Shown here piece after piece: positions 60,396 to 64,000 of a stretch of DNA of 64,000 bases. How positions within the stretch are numbered: position 1 is the first letter of the stretch; each line of letters begins with the position of its first letter. The translations under genes and the position numbers were made by a program. The stretch comes from JALOLG01 sp963722415 (GTDB lineage: Bacteria > Actinomycetota > Acidimicrobiia > Acidimicrobiales > Ilumatobacteraceae). A model generated the notes under the pieces. It was given only the letters and a program-made list of their open reading frames with translations, was not told where the DNA came from and ran no database searches. The DNA is taken from positions 87,443 through 151,442 of the forward strand of contig CAVRNI010000054.1 of the NCBI GenBank assembly GCA_963722415.1, in the 5' to 3' direction.

Positions 60396-61385
60396 ATGCG
60401 AGTCGCGATGTACTCGACCAAGCCGTACGAATCGGTGGCGTTCGCTCGCGCCAACGCGCTGTCCGGCCACGAGATCGTCGAGCTCGAGGATCGGCTGCGG
60501 CTGCCGACGGTGCCGCTCGCCGAGGGCGCGCAGGCGGTGTGCGTGTTCGTGAACGACGTGCTCGACGATGCCGCGCTCACCGCGCTGGCCGCGGTCGGGG
60601 TGCGCCACGTCGCCCTTCGTTGTGCCGGGTTCAACAACGTCGACCTCGTCGCGGCTGCCCGTCTCGGGCTCGACGTCGTACGTGTCCCCGCCTACTCGCC
60701 GAACGCGGTCGCCGAGCACACGATCGCCCTGATCCTCGCGTTGAACCGTCGCATCCACAAGGCGTACAACCGCGTGCGCGACGGCAACTTCGCGCTCGAC
60801 GGGCTCGTCGGCTTCGACCTCGCCGGGAAGACCGTCGGCGTCGTCGGCACGGGCCGGATCGGGGCGCTCGTGGCCCGGCTCGCGTGGCACTTCCGGTGCG
60901 AGGTGGTCGCCCACGATCCCAACGTGGACCAGGGTCTCGTGGAACTGGGGATCGGCTACGTGGGCCTCGACGAGCTGTGGGAGCGCAGCCACGTCGTGAC
61001 GCTCAACTGTCCGCTCACGGCTGAAACGCACCATCTCGTCTCCACCGACGTCATCGCGCGCATGCGCGCCGGCGTGATGCTCGTCAACACCGGCAGGGGA
61101 GCGCTGATCGACACGTTGGCTGTCATCGACGGCCTCAAGACGGGCCACATCGGATCGCTCGCGCTCGACGTCTACGAGGAGGAGGCGGAGTTGTTCTTCG
61201 AGGACCGCTCCGCCGAGATCATCGGCGACGACGTGTTCGCCCGGCTGCTGACGTTCCCGAACGTGTTGATCACCGCCCATCAGGCGTTCCTGACGCGCGA
61301 GGCGCTCGACGCCATCGCCGTGACGACGTTGGACAACCTCGACTGCCTCGCCGCCGGCGAGACCTGCGCGAACCGCCTTGTCTGA
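60396..61385 (+). CDS. D-2-hydroxyacid dehydrogenase, fermentative D-lactate dehydrogenase (LdhA)-like
   Basis: NAD-dependent D-2-hydroxyacid dehydrogenase of 329 residues from ATG 60396 (MRVAMYSTKPYESVAFARAN). Cofactor motif GKTVGVVGTGRIGALVARLA, substrate/catalytic Arg in NTGRGALIDTLAVIDGL, Glu and His in YEEEAELFFEDRSAEIIG and ITAHQAFLTREALDAIA. The YEEEAxLFF and TAHQAFxT motifs match fermentative D-lactate dehydrogenases (LdhA). It would recycle NADH by reducing pyruvate under oxygen limitation. It is divergent from devR with a 52-base gap, a logical place for hypoxic control, though I see no clear DevR box there. Confidence 0.9.
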   Translation: MRVAMYSTKPYESVAFARANALSGHEIVELEDRLRLPTVPLAEGAQAVCVFVNDVLDDAALTALAAVGVRHVALRCAGFNNVDLVAAARLGLDVVRVPAYSPNAVAEHTIALILALNRRIHKAYNRVRDGNFALDGLVGFDLAGKTVGVVGTGRIGALVARLAWHFRCEVVAHDPNVDQGLVELGIGYVGLDELWERSHVVTLNCPLTAETHHLVSTDVIARMRAGVMLVNTGRGALIDTLAVIDGLKTGHIGSLALDVYEEEAELFFEDRSAEIIGDDVFARLLTFPNVLITAHQAFLTREALDAIAVTTLDNLDCLAAGETCANRLV

Positions 61386-61398
61386 TCGGCAGTGGCGA

Positions 61399-62126
61399 TC
61401 AGGCGACGACGGGCTCGTCCTGATCGGCGTCGACGAGCAGGCCGAGACGGCGAGCCTTGTCGACCGCCGCACCGCGGTCGGGTGCGCCGATCTTGCGGAG
61501 CAGGCGTGCCACGTGCGACTTGACGGTCTCGCGCGACAGGTAGAGGGCGGACGCGATCGCCGCGTTCGTGGCGCCCGACGCGAGGCGTTGGAGGACCTCC
61601 GACTCGCGGGCCGACAGCGGATCGTGCGACCCCGGAAGCCAGGCGGACGCCAACGACCCGGCGGCGCGGCCGTCGACCACCGCGGTGCCGCGGGCGGCGA
61701 TCTGCACGAGCGAGGCGGCGTCGTCGGCGCTGACCCCGTCGGAGAGGACACCGGTCGCCCCGGCGTGGAGCGCGTCGGCGACGGCGCGGGGATCGAGCGG
61801 ATCGACGATCGCCATGATCGCCATCTGCGGCGCTTCCAGGCGGAGGCGGCGCACGGTGTCGGCCGCCGATCCGGTCGTGGCGGGCCGGCCGACGACGACG
61901 ATGTCGAATTGCGCGGAGTCATAGAGGGCGAGTGCTTCGAGCACGGTGGACACCTCGGTCACCTCGACGACAGGGCCGAGGCTGATGGGGTGTGTGGGGG
62001 GTGTGTCGTGGCGTGTGGGATGCCGTTTGCGGAGGTGGGTGTGATCGCGTCGTGGACGCGTGTCGGGGCGACATCCGAACGATCGTGGACCAGGAGGACC
62101 TGGCACAGAGTCGGCGGCGCATTCAC
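61399..62126 (-). CDS. LuxR-family regulator with an atypical receiver (frameshift in a G6 run near 61996)
   Basis: NarL-like regulator of about 242 residues. From GTG 62126 it reads VNAPPTLCQVLLVHDRSDVA, then an extended Pro/His/Thr stretch. A shift in the six-G run near 61996-62001 joins PISLGPVVEVTEVSTVLEAL, then YDSAQFDIVVVGRPATTGSA, MAIMAIVDPLDPRAVADALH and the LuxR HTH (LSARESEVLQRLASGATNAA, then RETVKSHVARLLRKIGA). The receiver lacks the phospho-acceptor Asp (VVVGRP), so it is not a standard phosphorylated regulator. It lies next to ldhA and a sigma gene, and its target is unknown. Confidence 0.78.
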
Positions 62127-62309
62127 GGCGGGGATAGTTCGGGGTAGTCGCCGCGGGGCCATGAAGCCAGGCCGACAGATATGTCTACCAGGTGTTATAA
62201 CGTCTTAGTTTGCACAGAGTTGACACAGGGTCCGTCATGTTGTCGCAACACGATCCGATGAAAGCCTGGTGGATCGGTCAGCGGGACCGGCGATCACGGA
62301 GGTGTCAAA

Positions 62310-63201
62310 TTGAGCCCACAGCAGGCGAGGACCACGGGTTCCTCTCCCGACTACGGTGATCGCAACGTCGAGTTGTTCCTCGAGCGCAGGGCGCTCCAGG
62401 ATCAGCTGGCGGCCAGCGAAGAAGGTGGCGAACGTCCGGTCGAACGACGTGAGGTCGCCCGCCTCGGGCGGCGCCTCGAAGACGTCACCACCGAGATCGT
62501 GCGCTTCAACACCGGGCTCGTGCGCTCGTACTGCCGGCGCTTCACGTCGAACTCGAGTCGCGGCGACTCCGCCGACTTCGAGGCGGCGGGCATGCTCGGC
62601 CTGATGCGGGCGATCGACAGCTTCGATCCCGAGCAGGGTCGCTTCGGCCACTGGGCCTACAAGCCGATCCAGCGTGAGGTCCTCCGGGCGGTCCGCGATG
62701 CCGACCACCCGAACCTGAACCTCGGCGACTTCGAGCGCCGCCCGGAGATCCTGCGGGCGTTCCGCCATCTGCAGGGCGACGACGAGCGCTTCGTGCCCTC
62801 GTACGAGGACGTCGCGACCCTGGTCGGGGTCACCGTCGACCAGGTCCGTCGGGTGCTTCGCCGCCGAGGCTCGAATCGGTCGACCAGCCGATCGGAGCGA
62901 CGACTCCCTGACACTCGGCGACATCATCGAAAGCAAGGATGCGGGGCCTGACGAGGTCGTGAGCGCCAGCCTGACGCTCACCGCGCTCAAGGAGTTCGGT
63001 ATCGCCGCGCTCGATCACCGCGAGCTCTACGTCGTGGTTCGCCGGATGGGGCTCGATGGCGAGCCGGAAGAGAAGCTCGCCGACATCGGCGAGACGCTCG
63101 GGCTGTCGCGCGAAGCCGTGCGCCAGATCGAAGCCAAGGCGATCGCCAAGATGCAGCACCCGATGGTGCTGCGCCGCATCCAGCGCCTCGGTCGCAGCTG
63201 A
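62310..63201 (+). CDS. RNA polymerase sigma-70 family factor (frameshifts near 62880-62905)
   Basis: Sigma factor of about 297 residues. TTG 62310 has a good GGAGGTG site. Region 2 is EIVRFNTGLVRSYCRRFTSN, FEAAGMLGLMRAIDSFDPEQ and GRFGHWAYKPIQREVLRAVR. Region 3-like VPSYEDVATLVGVTVDQVRR leads to a frame break near 62880-62905 and then LTLGDIIESKDAGPDEVVSA, FGIAALDHRELYVVVRRMGL and GETLGLSREAVRQIEAKAI (region 4). The RQIEAKA end is typical of RpoD-like factors, but the protein is small, so it is an alternative sigma. The upstream gap (62127-62309) has TTGACA at 62220 without a good -10. Confidence 0.82.
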
Positions 63202-63321
63202 ACGCTCGAGAATCACCCCACGATCCCCCGCCCATCGACGTGCCCGTCTGGCGCCGACCGCACGGTCGGCTGCACGAGGGATACACGGATGTTGTCCCTG
63301 AGGATTTCACGGAGGATTCCC

Positions 63322-64000
63322 ATGGGCACGTCATCGGTTGCGACGCTCGAACGGCAGCACGCCGCTGCGTCGCTGGAAGCCGAGACGGCACAGGGCCCGC
63401 GGCCCGTGCGCTGATCTACTCTGGCGAGTTCGGCCAGGGCGCGAATGGCCCGCCTCGGGCGACGAGGAGCGTGCGCTGCTCGCCGATCTCGAGCTCCTGC
63501 ACCGGGCGACGAGTCGCTCGAGCCGATCGAAGCGCGCCGCGGCGACATGACCGCCCTGCTGAACGCGTTGCGCTGCGGGCTCGACGCGCCTGATCTGTTC
63601 GGGCGGGCACCTGGCCTGCGACCGGATCGACTCATCGCGGCCCACGTGGCGCTCGACGCCCGCCGTCGCCAGGCCGTTGACGGCGTGGCGCTGATCGCCT
63701 CCGAAACCACCCCGATGCTCGCCACCTGGGGTGACACCGCGGCAGCACTGGTGCCCGTCGTGATCGGCCGGCTGCGTGACAGTCGCGACGTCGATGCCGC
63801 CGAACTCGAATCACTCGTCACCGCGTGCGCCGCCGACATCGAACGCGTCGGACGCCTCGCCGCATCGGTCGAGCGGGACATGTCCGATCCGGAATGCCGC
63901 CGCGGCGTCGTGCCTGGCCGCCGGGTTTCTGTTCGGCGGCGCCGGCGCCGGCCTGTGGCATCACGAGTGCTACCTCGCCCAGCACGTCGGCAGCCTCGTC
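63322..64000 (+). CDS. Uncharacterised protein, runs off the right edge (several frameshifts)
   Basis: A strong GGAGGA ribosome site precedes ATG 63322. The reading starts MGTSSVATLERQHAAASLEA, but shifts at about 63395-63420, 63475-63520 and 63899. Recovered segments include ALIYSGEFGQGA, GDEERALLADLELLHRATSR, LEPIEARRGDMTALLNALRC, ALDARRRQAVDGVALIASET and AAASCLAAGFLFGGAGAGLW. It looks mainly helical with a Gly/Ala-rich segment near the edge and HHECY after it. I do not recognise the family. The quality here is poor, so the exact frame path is tentative. Confidence 0.45.

Noticed and set aside
1..64000. CRISPR arrays, tRNA or rRNA genes, insertion sequences, prophage
   Set aside because: I found no spaced repeats, no transposase or integrase-like protein, no inverted-repeat ends and no tRNA cloverleaf that I could support; short tandem repeats noted are inside genes or promoters.

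Overview
The window is about 64 kb of very GC-rich, densely coding DNA from an actinobacterium. Lineage markers are several F420/LLM-type flavin oxidoreductases, a mycofactocin-type SDR, Ku plus a LigD-type polymerase, a SigB/SigF-type sigma factor, and a DevR/DosR-like response regulator with a DevS-like kinase. The class Acidimicrobiia (Ilumatobacter-like) is my best guess from overall gene style, but nothing in the window proves it. There is no rRNA, tRNA, CRISPR array or insertion sequence that I can support.

Layout. 0-12 kb: an MFS/MarR pair, a complete dipeptide-type ABC importer with a nearby M20 peptidase, an SDR, a CopB-type copper ATPase behind a CsoR-like operator, and a PhyH dioxygenase. 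11.5-25 kb: a nitrate/sulfonate/taurine-type ABC importer with a cupin-XRE regulator, then catabolic oxidoreductases (enolase-superfamily and Rieske modules in one frame, AKR, CrtI-like FAD enzyme, adenosine deaminase family, SDR, two LLM enzymes). 24.7-36.4 kb: a stress and DNA-repair block with a rhodanese-CBS protein containing an in-frame TGA, a LigD phosphoesterase-polymerase lacking ligase, Ku, PRC-barrel protein, topoisomerase IB, glycogen-debranching-like enzyme, SigB-like sigma with a MEDS/ATPase partner, large catalase and hemerythrin. 36.4-42.3 kb: a RibA-RibD fusion, MDR dehydrogenase, unusual T-fold protein and glycosyltransferase that look like an uncharacterised small-molecule pathway. 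42.4-50.5 kb: Hsp20, a zinc-ribbon/glycosyltransferase pair, two GGDEF/EAL proteins (one apparently dead) and a membrane ferredoxin-reductase-like protein. 50.5-64 kb: a hypoxia/dormancy island (PNPOx-fold protein, universal stress proteins, GNAT/acyl-CoA synthetase, multicopper oxidase, DevS-like kinase, OsmC, crotonase, DevR-like regulator, LdhA-like dehydrogenase, LuxR regulator, sigma factor) with candidate DevR boxes in two divergent promoters.

Sequence quality matters. About 18 genes carry one or more single-base frameshifts with intact, family-typical protein on both sides, often at short homopolymers. I read these as mostly sequencing or assembly indels and give the reconstructed gene extents. 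They hide true starts and stops and create at least one false fusion (USP with GNAT-acyl-CoA synthetase). The TGA in the rhodanese gene is different because the frame is kept on both sides.

How the genes work together: much of the window reads as survival under oxygen limitation, oxidative and metal stress, and desiccation, with two signalling layers (SigB-like promoters GTTT-N15/16-GGGTA and DevR-like boxes) and a set of nutrient importers and catabolic enzymes.
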